Notes under the pieces: generated by a model
Databases searched by the model: none
What the model saw: only the letters and a program-made list of their open reading frames with translations
Told to the model about the DNA's origin: nothing
Translations under genes and position numbers: made by a program
In this document: positions 22,351-30,845 of the stretch, piece after piece
How the letters are laid out: every line of letters starts with the position of its first letter
Position numbering within the stretch: the first letter of the stretch is position 1
Assembly: GCA_002421845.1 (NCBI GenBank)
Contig: DISL01000042.1
Location: forward strand, 1-51,363
Length of the DNA: 51,363 nucleotides
Source of the DNA: Epsilonproteobacteria bacterium UBA6211
GTDB lineage: Bacteria > Campylobacterota > Campylobacteria > Campylobacterales > Arcobacteraceae
Reading direction: 5' to 3'

Positions 22351-23685
22351 TTAATCTACTTTTGTCTCTTCTGCGTCTGTTACATCTTCAACGCTCAACT
22401 CTATGCCGTTTGCTTTTGCAACTAAAACCATTTTATCACCAAGATTTCTCATCTCGTTTTTAAGAGATTTGATAACTTTTGAGTTGGCATTATCAGGTCT
22501 TATTTGATAGTCAAAGTGAGCTGTTGTTTTTGCCGTAGTATCTACTATTGCAATTTTTTTCTCTATACTAGCCATCAAATCCATAATCTCTTTTTTTGTT
22601 TTTGCATCTACGTTGTCAAGTAAATTTGCACCTTTTATAGTTTTGTAGTTACCTGTTAGTATATTTTTAAATCCATCATAATTTGTAACTATATCTCTGT
22701 GCGTATTATCGCTAAAGCAAGAGTGTTCATCCTCTTCACTAGGTGTAAGGACTGCAACTGCAATTCTCTCATTTGCAAGTTCTGATTTCATAAATACACC
22801 CACACCTGCAATAATTTGTCTTAATGCTTCATTTGCTTCTATATTTTTTTCTGCATCGGTACCTTGAAGTTTACCAAGCAATGCACCTCTATAGCACCCT
22901 TTTGAGTCTGCTTCACAATTTTTGCTTATGTTTTTATCCCACGCATTTGTTACAGTTTCCAAATCATCCACAAGCTTTGTAGTTGCAGCGTTTAAATAGT
23001 CAAGTCTTCTTTTTGCAAATTTATCGGTAATAAAATCACTAAGCGGTCTAAGTCCTGCAGTTTTTGCACCGTTTGTTATAGCATCTTCCATAAAGTTACT
23101 ATAATCTTGGTCTTGTCCCCACAATAAAAACTCTATAGCATGGTAACCGGTAGCTACGTTTGCCTCACCGCCGTTTTCATTTAGCTCCGTAATAGCTTCA
23201 ACCGTGATTTTTGTAACATCTACCTCTTTGCTCTCTTCACCGCCTGGGTTGAATTTACCGATAGTATCTATAATATTTCCACTTGTTTTTTTGCCGTCTG
23301 CATCTATAGTATAATCTATCATATTTTCATCCAATGGCCAAGCATTTATTTGCCCTTCCAATGCACTATATTTTTCACTTACCCAGCCCTCTTCTGCATC
23401 TATAGGTCCGTTTGCAAGTCTAAAAATCTCTGTTTGACCGTAGCTCTCTCTTGATACAAGCCAAGCATTTTTTGCATTGTCAAGGTTTTTTCGTGTAGGA
23501 TTTTTTGTAAATTCAGCTATAGCTTTTTGCAATTTTTTTGCATCGCTTAGTGCATCACTATAATTAACAAGTGCTATATCGGCATAGTTTGATAATATTG
23601 CCGTTTTGTTGTCTTTTGCAGGTGCTGCATATAATGCACTTGCAAGTGCAACAGATATAGCCCCTAATTTGATAAATCTTTTCAT
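22351..23685 (-). CDS. Imelysin family iron-regulated protein
   Basis: A 444-residue exported protein, first gene of the operon. Signal MKRFIKLGAISVALASALYA. The two imelysin halves are visible; the first has NAWLVSRESYGQTEIFRLAN and the signature GYHAIEFLLWGQDQD with the GxHxxE motif at 180-185, which is a putative metal site. The second includes RQIIAGVGVFMKSELANERI and a conserved DNTHRDIVTNYDGFKNI segment. The family includes the cyanobacterial IrpA needed for iron uptake. It sits behind two Fur-like boxes and diverges from the ferric ABC transporter, strongly suggesting a role in periplasmic iron acquisition. Confidence 0.93.
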   Translation of the reverse strand: MKRFIKLGAISVALASALYAAPAKDNKTAILSNYADIALVNYSDALSDAKKLQKAIAEFTKNPTRKNLDNAKNAWLVSRESYGQTEIFRLANGPIDAEEGWVSEKYSALEGQINAWPLDENMIDYTIDADGKKTSGNIIDTIGKFNPGGEESKEVDVTKITVEAITELNENGGEANVATGYHAIEFLLWGQDQDYSNFMEDAITNGAKTAGLRPLSDFITDKFAKRRLDYLNAATTKLVDDLETVTNAWDKNISKNCEADSKGCYRGALLGKLQGTDAEKNIEANEALRQIIAGVGVFMKSELANERIAVAVLTPSEEDEHSCFSDNTHRDIVTNYDGFKNILTGNYKTIKGANLLDNVDAKTKKEIMDLMASIEKKIAIVDTTAKTTAHFDYQIRPDNANSKVIKSLKNEMRNLGDKMVLVAKANGIELSVEDVTDAEETKVD

Positions 23686-23716
23686 TTTTTCTCCTCATAT
23701 ACTTTTGATTTGTGAA

Positions 23717-23731
23717 TGATAACGATTATTA
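23717..23731. promoter_or_regulatory. Fur-like box 1, imelysin side
   Basis: TGATAACGATTATTA matches the 7-1-7 Fur core (TGATAAT-n-ATTATCA) with one mismatch per arm. It lies 32 bases before the imelysin ATG on the minus strand. Confidence 0.7.
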
Positions 23732-23752
23732 ACTTAAATATTAATTAATTTA

Positions 23753-23767
23753 TGATAATCATTACTA
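23753..23767. promoter_or_regulatory. Fur-like box 2, FbpA side
   Basis: TGATAATCATTACTA has a perfect left arm and a 5/7 right arm. It lies just upstream of the TATAAT at 23792. Together with box 1 it would control both divergent operons. Confidence 0.7.
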
Positions 23768-23791
23768 ATATCTTTTATTTTACTTTAAGAC

Positions 23792-23797
23792 TATAAT
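23792..23797 (+). promoter_or_regulatory. -10 of the ferric ABC transporter operon
   Basis: A perfect TATAAT after a T-rich run; the predicted start is near 23804. It overlaps the ATG at 23796, which rules that codon out as the true start of the binding protein. Confidence 0.6.
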
Positions 23798-23831
23798 GGA
23801 TATGATAACAAAAATCATTTGGAGAAGTAAA

Positions 23832-24851
23832 ATGAAAATAGTTTCTACTATATTAAAAGGTGCTTTGGCAGTAGGTATCGTGACATCTAGTTTGTTGGCA
23901 AGTGAAGTAAACGTATATTCACATAGACACTATGATAGCGACAAAGTGTTGTTTAAACAGTTTGAAGAAAAAACAGGTATAAAGGTAAATGTAGTAACGG
24001 CAAAGGCTGAAGAGCTAGTATCAAAACTATCACTTGAAGGTGCAAATACACCTGCAGATATGCTCATAACTGCCGATATAGGTAATCTGTACGAAGCAAA
24101 AGAAAAAGGTCTTTTACAAGCAATCACATCTAAAACATTGGAAAACAACATCCCGACTCATTTAAGGGACGGTGAAAAAGAGTGGTTTGGACTTACAAAA
24201 AGGGCAAGGGTATTTGTATATAATCCTGCACTTATAAGTGAAAGTGAACTAAGTGATTATTTGGCTTTGGCAAATCCTAAACTAAAAGGGAAAATTGTAG
24301 CTAGAACATCATCAAATGCCTATAATAAATCACTTCTTGCTTCTATTATAGCTCACCACGGTGAAGACAAAGCACTTAATTTTGCAAAAGGTTTGGTGGA
24401 GAACTTTGCTAGTGACCCAAAGGGTAACGATAGGGATCAAATCGCAAAAGTTGCAAGTGGTGACGGTGCAGTGGCGTTTGTAAATACTTATTATCTTGGT
24501 ATAATGCTCAATAGCAAAAGCCAAAGGGATGTGGAAACGGCAAAAAGTGTTAAGATATTTTTCCCTGACCAAAAAGGTAACGGAACACATATAAATATCT
24601 CAGGTGCAGGTGTAACAAAATATGCTAAAAACAAAGATAATGCAGTAAAACTACTAGAGTTTTTAAGTGATATAGAAGCTCAAAAGCTTTTTGCAGAGGG
24701 TAACTATGAATATCCTGTAAATAAAGGGGTAAAAGCATCTGGAACCGTTGCTGAATTTGGGGAATTTAAAGAAGATAGTATATCTTTAAACGAAGTAGGC
24801 AAATATAACAAAAAAGCTGTAGAGATAGCAACAAAAGCAAACTGGAAATAA
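23832..24851 (+). CDS. fbpA: Fe(3+) ABC transporter substrate-binding protein
   Basis: A 339-residue periplasmic binding protein (signal MKIVSTILKGALAVGIVTSSLLA). Mature start SEVNVYSHRHYDSDKVLFKQ and later PADMLITADIGNLYEAKEKG, GKIVARTSSNAYNKSLLASI and NTYYLGIML resemble FbpA/IdiA/FutA-type ferric-binding proteins, where Tyr and His ligands such as those in YSHRHYD and NTYYLG hold the iron. The ATG at 23832 follows GGAGAAGTAAA. It is the first gene of the operon with permease and ATPase and lies under a Fur-like box. Confidence 0.93.
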   Translation: MKIVSTILKGALAVGIVTSSLLASEVNVYSHRHYDSDKVLFKQFEEKTGIKVNVVTAKAEELVSKLSLEGANTPADMLITADIGNLYEAKEKGLLQAITSKTLENNIPTHLRDGEKEWFGLTKRARVFVYNPALISESELSDYLALANPKLKGKIVARTSSNAYNKSLLASIIAHHGEDKALNFAKGLVENFASDPKGNDRDQIAKVASGDGAVAFVNTYYLGIMLNSKSQRDVETAKSVKIFFPDQKGNGTHINISGAGVTKYAKNKDNAVKLLEFLSDIEAQKLFAEGNYEYPVNKGVKASGTVAEFGEFKEDSISLNEVGKYNKKAVEIATKANWK

Positions 24852-24858
24852 GGTTTTT

Positions 24859-26415
24859 ATGAGATTAAAATATTTTATCGCTCCATTTATAGGGCTTAGT
24901 ATCGCTTTACCGATACTTGCCCTAATAGTTTATTTCATTTTTAAAAGTGATTTTTCTCTTGGACTTTTAAACAATCAAGAGCTATTAGACTATCTAAAAA
25001 ATACATCTTTACTCACCATAGGAACTTTTATTGCTGTTGTGTTTTTGGGTACTCTTAGTGCATTTTTGAATGCAAGATTTGAATACACTGGAAGCAAATT
25101 TTTCGGTTTTGCTTTTATACTACCCCTTGCATACCCTGCTTATATAATAGGCTATACTTATGTGGGTTTTTTTGAATATCGTGGCATTTTGGCTGAATTA
25201 CTCAATATGAATATAAAACTTGATATTTTGAATATGTACGGTGCTATATTTATATTCGGTATTTCTATGTATGCGTATGTTTATATCCTAGCTCGTGTAT
25301 CTTTTGCATCTGTCTCATCAACCGTAGCAGAGCTTATATCACTACAAAAAATGAGTTCTATAAAAGCATTTTTCATAGTTTATTTACCACTTGCATATCC
25401 TGCTATTTTTGCAGGTAGCATACTAGCAATAATGGAAACTCTTAGTGATTACGGCACTGTTTTGTATTTTGGTATAGATACTTTTAGTGTAGGGATTTTT
25501 AAAAACTGGTTTGGATACGGTGACTTACTAGGTGCTATAAACGTAGCTATGGTTTTGCTTGTGTTTATATTTGGGATACTTGCCGTAGAGAGCAAAATAA
25601 GAACAAAATATAGATTTGTAAGCTCAACACATAGCGGTAAAAAAATGGAAAAAGTAAAACTAAAAGGGATTCAAAACTTTTATGCTTTTGGTGTGTCGTT
25701 TTTGATATGTACCGTTGCACTTTTTATCCCTAGCGGTGTGCTTGTGTATTGGTTTATTTTGGATATGGATACACTTGATTTTGAGATATTTGGATTTTTA
25801 TACAATACGTTGAGTCTAAATATACTATCGTCCGCTATTATTATAGCTTTATCGTTTGTGGCTGTTTATTTTATAAGATTTTATCCATCAAAACTTAGTC
25901 AAATTACCCATAAAATATCTATACTCGGATACTCAATCCCTGGTGCTGTTATAGGTATAGGGGTATTGATTTTTGCAAATTTAGTGGATAATAGTTTGGG
26001 TCACGTTTTAATAGGCGGAAGTATTGCTATGCTCGTTTTTGCTTATGCTTCTAGATATTTTGCCGTGAGTATCGGCTCTATCGAAAATGGATTTAGTAAA
26101 ATAGACAAAAGTATTGATGATGCTAGTAAAGTGTTTAGCAAAAGTGAAATTAAAAACTTTTTTGTCATCTATTTACCGCTTATGAAACCATACATAATAA
26201 GTGGATTTTTGATACTTTATATAGATATAGCCAAAGAGCTTCCTGCTACTTTATTGTTACGTCCGTTTAATTTCGATACCATTGCCGTTAGGATATATGA
26301 ACTTGCAAGTAACGAGATGCTTTATAAAGTAGGCTTTCCGTCACTTTTACTTGTGATTACTACTGCGGTGGCTGTGGTTTTGTTGAATACGAAAATTGTT
26401 AGAGGAAAAAGATGA
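24859..26415 (+). CDS. fbpB: Fe(3+) ABC transporter permease (fused double domain)
   Basis: A 518-residue inner membrane protein with about 12 helices and two BPD_transp_1 domains. The EAA-type loop of the first half is near 168-190 (SSIKAFFIVYLPLAYPAIFA); the second is near 430-455 (SKSEIKNFFVIYLPLMKPYI). Fusion of two permease halves is usual for the FbpB type. The start lies 7 bases after the fbpA stop with AAGG. Its stop overlaps the ATPase start by four bases (ATGA). Confidence 0.95.
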   Translation: MRLKYFIAPFIGLSIALPILALIVYFIFKSDFSLGLLNNQELLDYLKNTSLLTIGTFIAVVFLGTLSAFLNARFEYTGSKFFGFAFILPLAYPAYIIGYTYVGFFEYRGILAELLNMNIKLDILNMYGAIFIFGISMYAYVYILARVSFASVSSTVAELISLQKMSSIKAFFIVYLPLAYPAIFAGSILAIMETLSDYGTVLYFGIDTFSVGIFKNWFGYGDLLGAINVAMVLLVFIFGILAVESKIRTKYRFVSSTHSGKKMEKVKLKGIQNFYAFGVSFLICTVALFIPSGVLVYWFILDMDTLDFEIFGFLYNTLSLNILSSAIIIALSFVAVYFIRFYPSKLSQITHKISILGYSIPGAVIGIGVLIFANLVDNSLGHVLIGGSIAMLVFAYASRYFAVSIGSIENGFSKIDKSIDDASKVFSKSEIKNFFVIYLPLMKPYIISGFLILYIDIAKELPATLLLRPFNFDTIAVRIYELASNEMLYKVGFPSLLLVITTAVAVVLLNTKIVRGKR

Positions 26416-27350
26416 AAGAGATTGTAAAAATAAAAAACCTTCAAAAAACATTTTGCAAAGGGAATATTTGCGTAGCAAACCATATAAATTTAGAGATTAA
26501 AGAGGGTGAGATTTTTACTGTTTTGGGTAAAAGCGGTAGCGGAAAAACAACATTTCTTAGGATGATAGCAGGACTTGAAAAACCTGACGGCGGAGAGATA
26601 AGCATAGATGAGAAGGTAGTTTTTGACAATAAAACAAACCTAGAACCAAATCAAAGGGATATTGCCGTAGTTTTCCAAAATTACGCACTTTTACCCCATC
26701 TTAGTATCGCTTCAAATATAACATTCGGCGGTAAATTTAGTAAAAAAGAGCTTGAAGATGTACTAGAAAAAACCAATCTCAAAGGGATAGAAAACAAATA
26801 CCCCCATGAAATAAGCGGAGGGCAACAACAACGTGTGGCACTAGCAAGAGCTATCATAAATAAGCCTAAAATTCTACTTCTTGATGAACCTCTTAGCAAT
26901 ATAGATACGGAACTTAGAGGAATTTTGCGAAGCGAACTAAAAGAGATGATAAGAAAATTTAATATCACGGCTTTATTTATCACCCATGATAAAGAAGATG
27001 CTTTTTATTTGTCGGATAGAATTGCTATTATGACAGGTGGGGATATAAGACAAATAGGGACTCCAAAGGAGATTTACCACAACCCTATAGATTTGTATTG
27101 TGCAAACTTCCTTGGCAAAATGACCCAAATAGACGAAGACCGATATATAAGACCTGAACATATAGAAATATGCCAAAACGGCGACTTTAATGCTATCATC
27201 AAAAATATAATATTTTACGGTAGTTTTTATGAGGTTATACTATCTACAAAATCAAGTGAATTGATGTGTCATAGCTTTGATGACACACTAGAAATAGGTA
27301 TGAGTGTTAATTTTAGATTTAATGGTGATATTTTGTCCTTAAAGCACTAA
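26412..27350 (+). CDS. fbpC: Fe(3+) ABC transporter ATP-binding protein
   Basis: A 312-residue ATPase. Walker A is GKSGSGKTT near residues 38-46, the Q-loop VVFQNYALLPHL near 84-95, the signature SGGQQQRVALARAI near 136-149, Walker B ILLLDEPLSN near 155-164, and the switch His in FITHD near 189-193. A short C-terminal domain (YIRPEHIEICQNGDFNAII) fits the FbpC regulatory domain. It completes the FbpABC operon. Confidence 0.95.
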   Translation: MKEIVKIKNLQKTFCKGNICVANHINLEIKEGEIFTVLGKSGSGKTTFLRMIAGLEKPDGGEISIDEKVVFDNKTNLEPNQRDIAVVFQNYALLPHLSIASNITFGGKFSKKELEDVLEKTNLKGIENKYPHEISGGQQQRVALARAIINKPKILLLDEPLSNIDTELRGILRSELKEMIRKFNITALFITHDKEDAFYLSDRIAIMTGGDIRQIGTPKEIYHNPIDLYCANFLGKMTQIDEDRYIRPEHIEICQNGDFNAIIKNIIFYGSFYEVILSTKSSELMCHSFDDTLEIGMSVNFRFNGDILSLKH

Positions 27351-27414
27351 ATTATATTGACTTCTATGCTGATTTGATTTATAATGTTGCTAGTTTTTCA
27401 TCTTGAAGGGTGTT

Positions 27415-28131
27415 ATGAAATTATCGCAATATACTTTACCTCTAATGCTGTTTTGCTCAATGCTAGCAGCGGAGAATTTTAACTTTAAAAGCTACGGAAA
27501 TTTTTCCAATATAATACAAAAAAAAGATTTATCGTCAAAAGTTTCTTTAAACAATCTAAAATTAAACAACAAAGGCGTGTATGCCACAGGTGCACTATCC
27601 AATGCAGAGGGTGAAATAACCGTATTTGACGGTAATGTTTTTATTTCACTGGGCAAAAGTGGCAAAGATGTAGTAATAAACGAAGTCAAATCAAACCCAA
27701 AAGCTATGTTACTAGCTATGGGTACCGTAAATACTTGGAGTGAACCTATCGAGATAGAAGAGGATGTATTGGATTTGGATTTTTACGATTTATTGGCTAA
27801 TGAGGCTATAAGACTAGGCATTGAAAGTCAAACTTTTGTCTTTAAAATCGAAGGTGAATTTAATGATGTCAGATGGCATATCGTAAACGGCAAAAACGAT
27901 GAAAAACCTATAGAAGGTGAAAAACAACCTACTATGAGGAAACTATTTATAGAAGAGTCGGCAGTGGGTGGGATAGTTTTTGGTTTTTATACGTTCGGCG
28001 AACAAGGAATCTTCACCCATCCCGGAGAAAACTACCATGCTCACGCTATATTCAATAACCAAACTCAAGCCGGTCATATCGATGACTTTACTATAAAAGC
28101 AGGTTCTAAAATATATATAGGGGTGGAGTAA
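27415..28131 (+). CDS. Exported acetolactate decarboxylase-like protein
   Basis: A 238-residue protein with a signal peptide (MKLSQYTLPLMLFCSMLAAE). The body matches the BudA fold: GVYATGALSNAEGEITVFDG near residues 54-73, VGGIVFGFYTFGEQGIFTHP near 183-202, and YHAHAIFNNQTQAGHIDDF near 206-224. The three His of HxH and GH stand where BudA holds its zinc. BudA is normally cytoplasmic and makes acetoin; an exported form, right after an iron transporter, has no obvious acetolactate supply. The ATG at 27415 follows GAAGGGTGTT; an in-frame TTG four codons earlier is weaker. It may do something other than acetoin synthesis. Confidence 0.68.
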   Translation: MKLSQYTLPLMLFCSMLAAENFNFKSYGNFSNIIQKKDLSSKVSLNNLKLNNKGVYATGALSNAEGEITVFDGNVFISLGKSGKDVVINEVKSNPKAMLLAMGTVNTWSEPIEIEEDVLDLDFYDLLANEAIRLGIESQTFVFKIEGEFNDVRWHIVNGKNDEKPIEGEKQPTMRKLFIEESAVGGIVFGFYTFGEQGIFTHPGENYHAHAIFNNQTQAGHIDDFTIKAGSKIYIGVE

Positions 28132-28139
28132 CTCTACCT
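28123..28139 (+). terminator. Short stem-loop at the end of the acetolactate-decarboxylase-like gene
   Basis: GGTGGAG and CTCTACC pair (one G-U) around the TAA stop codon. The following sequence is C-rich rather than T-rich, so it is a weak terminator candidate between convergent genes. Confidence 0.3.
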
Positions 28140-28161
28140 TCCCCCTACTCATCTATTATCA

Positions 28162-29127
28162 TTAGTGTGCAGAGCAATATTGGTCGTTATTAAGATATTT
28201 TGTCGTTTCAGGCTGTATTAAACAATGTGTTACTCCCAAATGCTTTAACTTATGACGTACTTTTTCTATTAGACTTTCTATTTCTTCTATATTTTTATTA
28301 TCTCGCAAAATAATATGTGCAGAAAAATATTTATCTTTTGATGAAGGATGAATAAGATGCATATCATGTACCGATTGTACCTCGCCAAAAGACAATAGTA
28401 CTTTTTCGTATTGTTCAATATTTTCTTTATTGAAATCCATAAGACTCATAAAACTTTCTTGTAAAACTCCAAAACTACTTTTAAGAATATAAGCCCCAAA
28501 TAAGAATGTTATAATAGGGTCAACATATGGTGTATTTAAATACATAGTTGCTACCGCACCTATAATAACTCCTAAGGATATAACAGCATCACCTAACATA
28601 TGTAAATATGCAGCTTTCATATTTAAATCTTCATGATGATGTTCATGGTGATGATTACAAGAATGTGAATGCCCATGATTATGGCTATTTTCTTTATGTC
28701 CATGATGATGATATAAGTGATGATGTTCTTTTAGTAAATATGCACTAATTCCATTTGCTATCAATGCAACGGTTGCTACTAAAATAACACTATTTGTCTC
28801 CATAAGTATAGGATTAAAAAATCTCAATACAGCTTCAAATAATACATAAAGCATAGTAATACACAAAAATAAAGAATTTACAAAAGCTGCCATCATTTCA
28901 GCTCTTACAAATCCAAAAGTCATTTTGGATGTTGCCGTTTTAATGGCATAGTAAGAAGCAATCAATGCTACAAATAGAGCCAAAACATCACCTAGATTAT
29001 GCAAAGCATCCGTAATCAAAGCCAATGAATTAGAAATAGCACCATAAACCAATTCTAAAGCTACTATCGTTACATTCAGCATAGCGACAAACATAATTCG
29101 TGAATTAACACTAACTTTTTTTTCCAT
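28162..29127 (-). CDS. Cation diffusion facilitator, Zn-type (ZitB/CzcD-like)
   Basis: A 321-residue CDF exporter with six membrane helices. The paired metal-site motifs are LITDALHNLGDV near residues 36-47 and YLHMLGDAVISLGV near 174-187; the H-x3-D pair in each is the HD-HD type seen in Zn/Cd exporters, not the DD-DD type of Mn or Fe CDFs. Between helices 4 and 5 lies a His-rich loop (HHHLYHHHGHK and NHHHEHHHED). A C-terminal CDF domain (FGEVQSVHDMHLIHP) follows. It is the last gene of the siderophore-import operon, 22 bases after mntP, an unusual partner for an importer. Confidence 0.93.
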   Translation of the reverse strand: MEKKVSVNSRIMFVAMLNVTIVALELVYGAISNSLALITDALHNLGDVLALFVALIASYYAIKTATSKMTFGFVRAEMMAAFVNSLFLCITMLYVLFEAVLRFFNPILMETNSVILVATVALIANGISAYLLKEHHHLYHHHGHKENSHNHGHSHSCNHHHEHHHEDLNMKAAYLHMLGDAVISLGVIIGAVATMYLNTPYVDPIITFLFGAYILKSSFGVLQESFMSLMDFNKENIEQYEKVLLSFGEVQSVHDMHLIHPSSKDKYFSAHIILRDNKNIEEIESLIEKVRHKLKHLGVTHCLIQPETTKYLNNDQYCSAH

Positions 29128-29149
29128 TATTAAAACTCCTTATAAAATT

Positions 29150-29689
29150 TTACAATAAAACTATTTTAAGTCCAATAAGTATCAAAACAATACCACCGAA
29201 TTTTTCTGCATTTTGTTCATATTTAGCACCTGTAGTTTTGCCTATATAAACTCCTAAATAGCTAAATAGAAATGTTGTTATACCAATTATAATCACAGAT
29301 ACAAATGGATTTATTTCAAATAGATGAAGTGTAAAACCAGCAGCCATAGCATCAATACTTGTAGCAATAGCTAGAGTCAAAATAATACGATTTGATACAC
29401 ATCGTATCTCTTCTTCTATTTTTTCATGATATGATTCGTATATCATTTTAGCCCCAATTAAACTAAGAAGCATAAAGGCAATAATTTTATCATATCCACC
29501 AATAAATTCTTCAATACTCCGTCCACCAAGATAACCAATAAGTGGCATGAGTGCTTGAAACAAACCAAACAACAATCCTGCTTTTAAAGCTACAATTTTG
29601 ATATTTTGTTTCTCTTTTATTCCCAATCCTATGGATACGGCAAAGGCATCCATACTAAGGGCAATTGCTAAAATCAAAACTTCAAACAT
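29150..29689 (-). CDS. mntP: Manganese efflux pump MntP
   Basis: A 179-residue, six-helix protein of the MntP family with ALSMDAFAVSIGLGIK near residues 9-24 and LAIATSIDAMAAGFTLHLFE near 107-126, carrying the paired Asp residues needed for Mn export in E. coli. The ATG at 29689 follows AGGA at six bases; the in-frame TTG just before it is less likely. It overlaps the MFS gene end by eight bases. No yybP-ykoY (Mn) riboswitch precedes it, so it depends on the operon promoter. Confidence 0.93.
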   Translation of the reverse strand: MFEVLILAIALSMDAFAVSIGLGIKEKQNIKIVALKAGLLFGLFQALMPLIGYLGGRSIEEFIGGYDKIIAFMLLSLIGAKMIYESYHEKIEEEIRCVSNRIILTLAIATSIDAMAAGFTLHLFEINPFVSVIIIGITTFLFSYLGVYIGKTTGAKYEQNAEKFGGIVLILIGLKIVLL

Positions 29690-30845
29690 CAAATTTCCTA
29701 TAAATCAATATCAATAATATAAAAAAAAGTAATCCACTAAATACAAAAGGGAGTGAACTAGAAAATCCATATAAAGCAGTACTTACTAGCGGACCAAAAA
29801 TCATCCCTATCCCTTTGGCTGAAGATACTGTTCCTGCTGCATATCCTTGTTCATGTGCTTCTACTGAATTGGCTGTTATTGACATAATGGATGGAAATAA
29901 TAATCCCATACCAAGACCAAATATTGATGAAAACAATAAAGAAACCCACATATTAAAAGCGTATGCCATTCCAATTATTCCAATAGCTGAAAGGATAGTA
30001 CCTAATTTCATAAAAGTTTGTGGTTGAATGGTTGTTATTTTGGTAACTATTATTTGAGCTATTATAAGAGTAAATCCCATAATTCCCAAAATATATCCTG
30101 TCGCTTTTGCAGCTTCGAGGTCATCTAATCTAAAAATATCAAGTGCAAAAAATCCCAAACAAGAATTAATTGTCATAAATGCAAACATTGTTAAAAAAGT
30201 AGAAAATATAGGGATAAAAAGTCTTTTATCAAGAAACTTAGTTTCTATCTCTTTTTCGATATGTATTTTTGGAGCTCTCTCAATACTAAAGTACAAAACT
30301 ATAGCAGCTATAAAAGGTAATATAGCAAAAGTATAAAGTGGTGTTTCAAGACCATAAATAGCTAAAGCACCCCCAGCAATAGGACCAAAAATCATCCCCA
30401 TACCGTTTGCTGCTCCTAGTTTTGCCATATAGTTTGATCTAAGATGTGGTTCAACTTTATCTGCTACAAATGCAGCAGAAACTGGTGAAATTGCGGAGTA
30501 AAATATACTAATAGCTCCTCTTGTTAAGATAAGAACAATCAAAGATATAATAATCAAAGGGGGACTCTCTAAAGCAAAATCTACAAAAATAGCCAAAACT
30601 AAATAAGAAACAGCTATACCTAAAACTCCTATAATAAGAACAGGTTTTCTACCTATTTTATCACTTTTTTTACCCCAATATCTGGCAAAAAACACCCATG
30701 CTATTGCTCCAAAAGTCACTGTAAATCCTGCATGCCACTCTTGCAGTCCAAGGTTTCTAACTATTGGACCAACAACTGGCATAAAAGCCATACCAGCTGT
30801 TGCACATAGTATATTTGTCAGCATCAAAGGTTTAATCTCTTTCAT
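29682..30845 (-). CDS. MFS transporter (TetA/multidrug-like)
   Basis: A 387-residue, 12-helix major facilitator. The loop 2-3 motif is WGKKSDKIGRKPVLI near residues 57-71, and motif C-like GAANGMGMIFGPIAGGALA near 144-162 suggests a drug-type antiporter; a second GxGMIFGPL copy occurs at the start of helix 11. In this operon it could export a siderophore or its breakdown product after metal release, or simply be a drug exporter. It overlaps both neighbours (14 and 8 bases). Confidence 0.88.
   Translation of the reverse strand: MKEIKPLMLTNILCATAGMAFMPVVGPIVRNLGLQEWHAGFTVTFGAIAWVFFARYWGKKSDKIGRKPVLIIGVLGIAVSYLVLAIFVDFALESPPLIIISLIVLILTRGAISIFYSAISPVSAAFVADKVEPHLRSNYMAKLGAANGMGMIFGPIAGGALAIYGLETPLYTFAILPFIAAIVLYFSIERAPKIHIEKEIETKFLDKRLFIPIFSTFLTMFAFMTINSCLGFFALDIFRLDDLEAAKATGYILGIMGFTLIIAQIIVTKITTIQPQTFMKLGTILSAIGIIGMAYAFNMWVSLLFSSIFGLGMGLLFPSIMSITANSVEAHEQGYAAGTVSSAKGIGMIFGPLVSTALYGFSSSLPFVFSGLLFFILLILIYRKFDV

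Noticed and set aside
23796..23831. ATG at 23796 as start of the ferric-binding protein
   Set aside because: It overlaps the TATAAT of the promoter and would place 12 residues before a normal signal peptide; the ATG at 23832 has a good ribosome site.
28650..28740. Repetitive CAT/ATG-rich stretch
   Set aside because: It encodes the His-rich loop of the CDF exporter and is not a repeat array.
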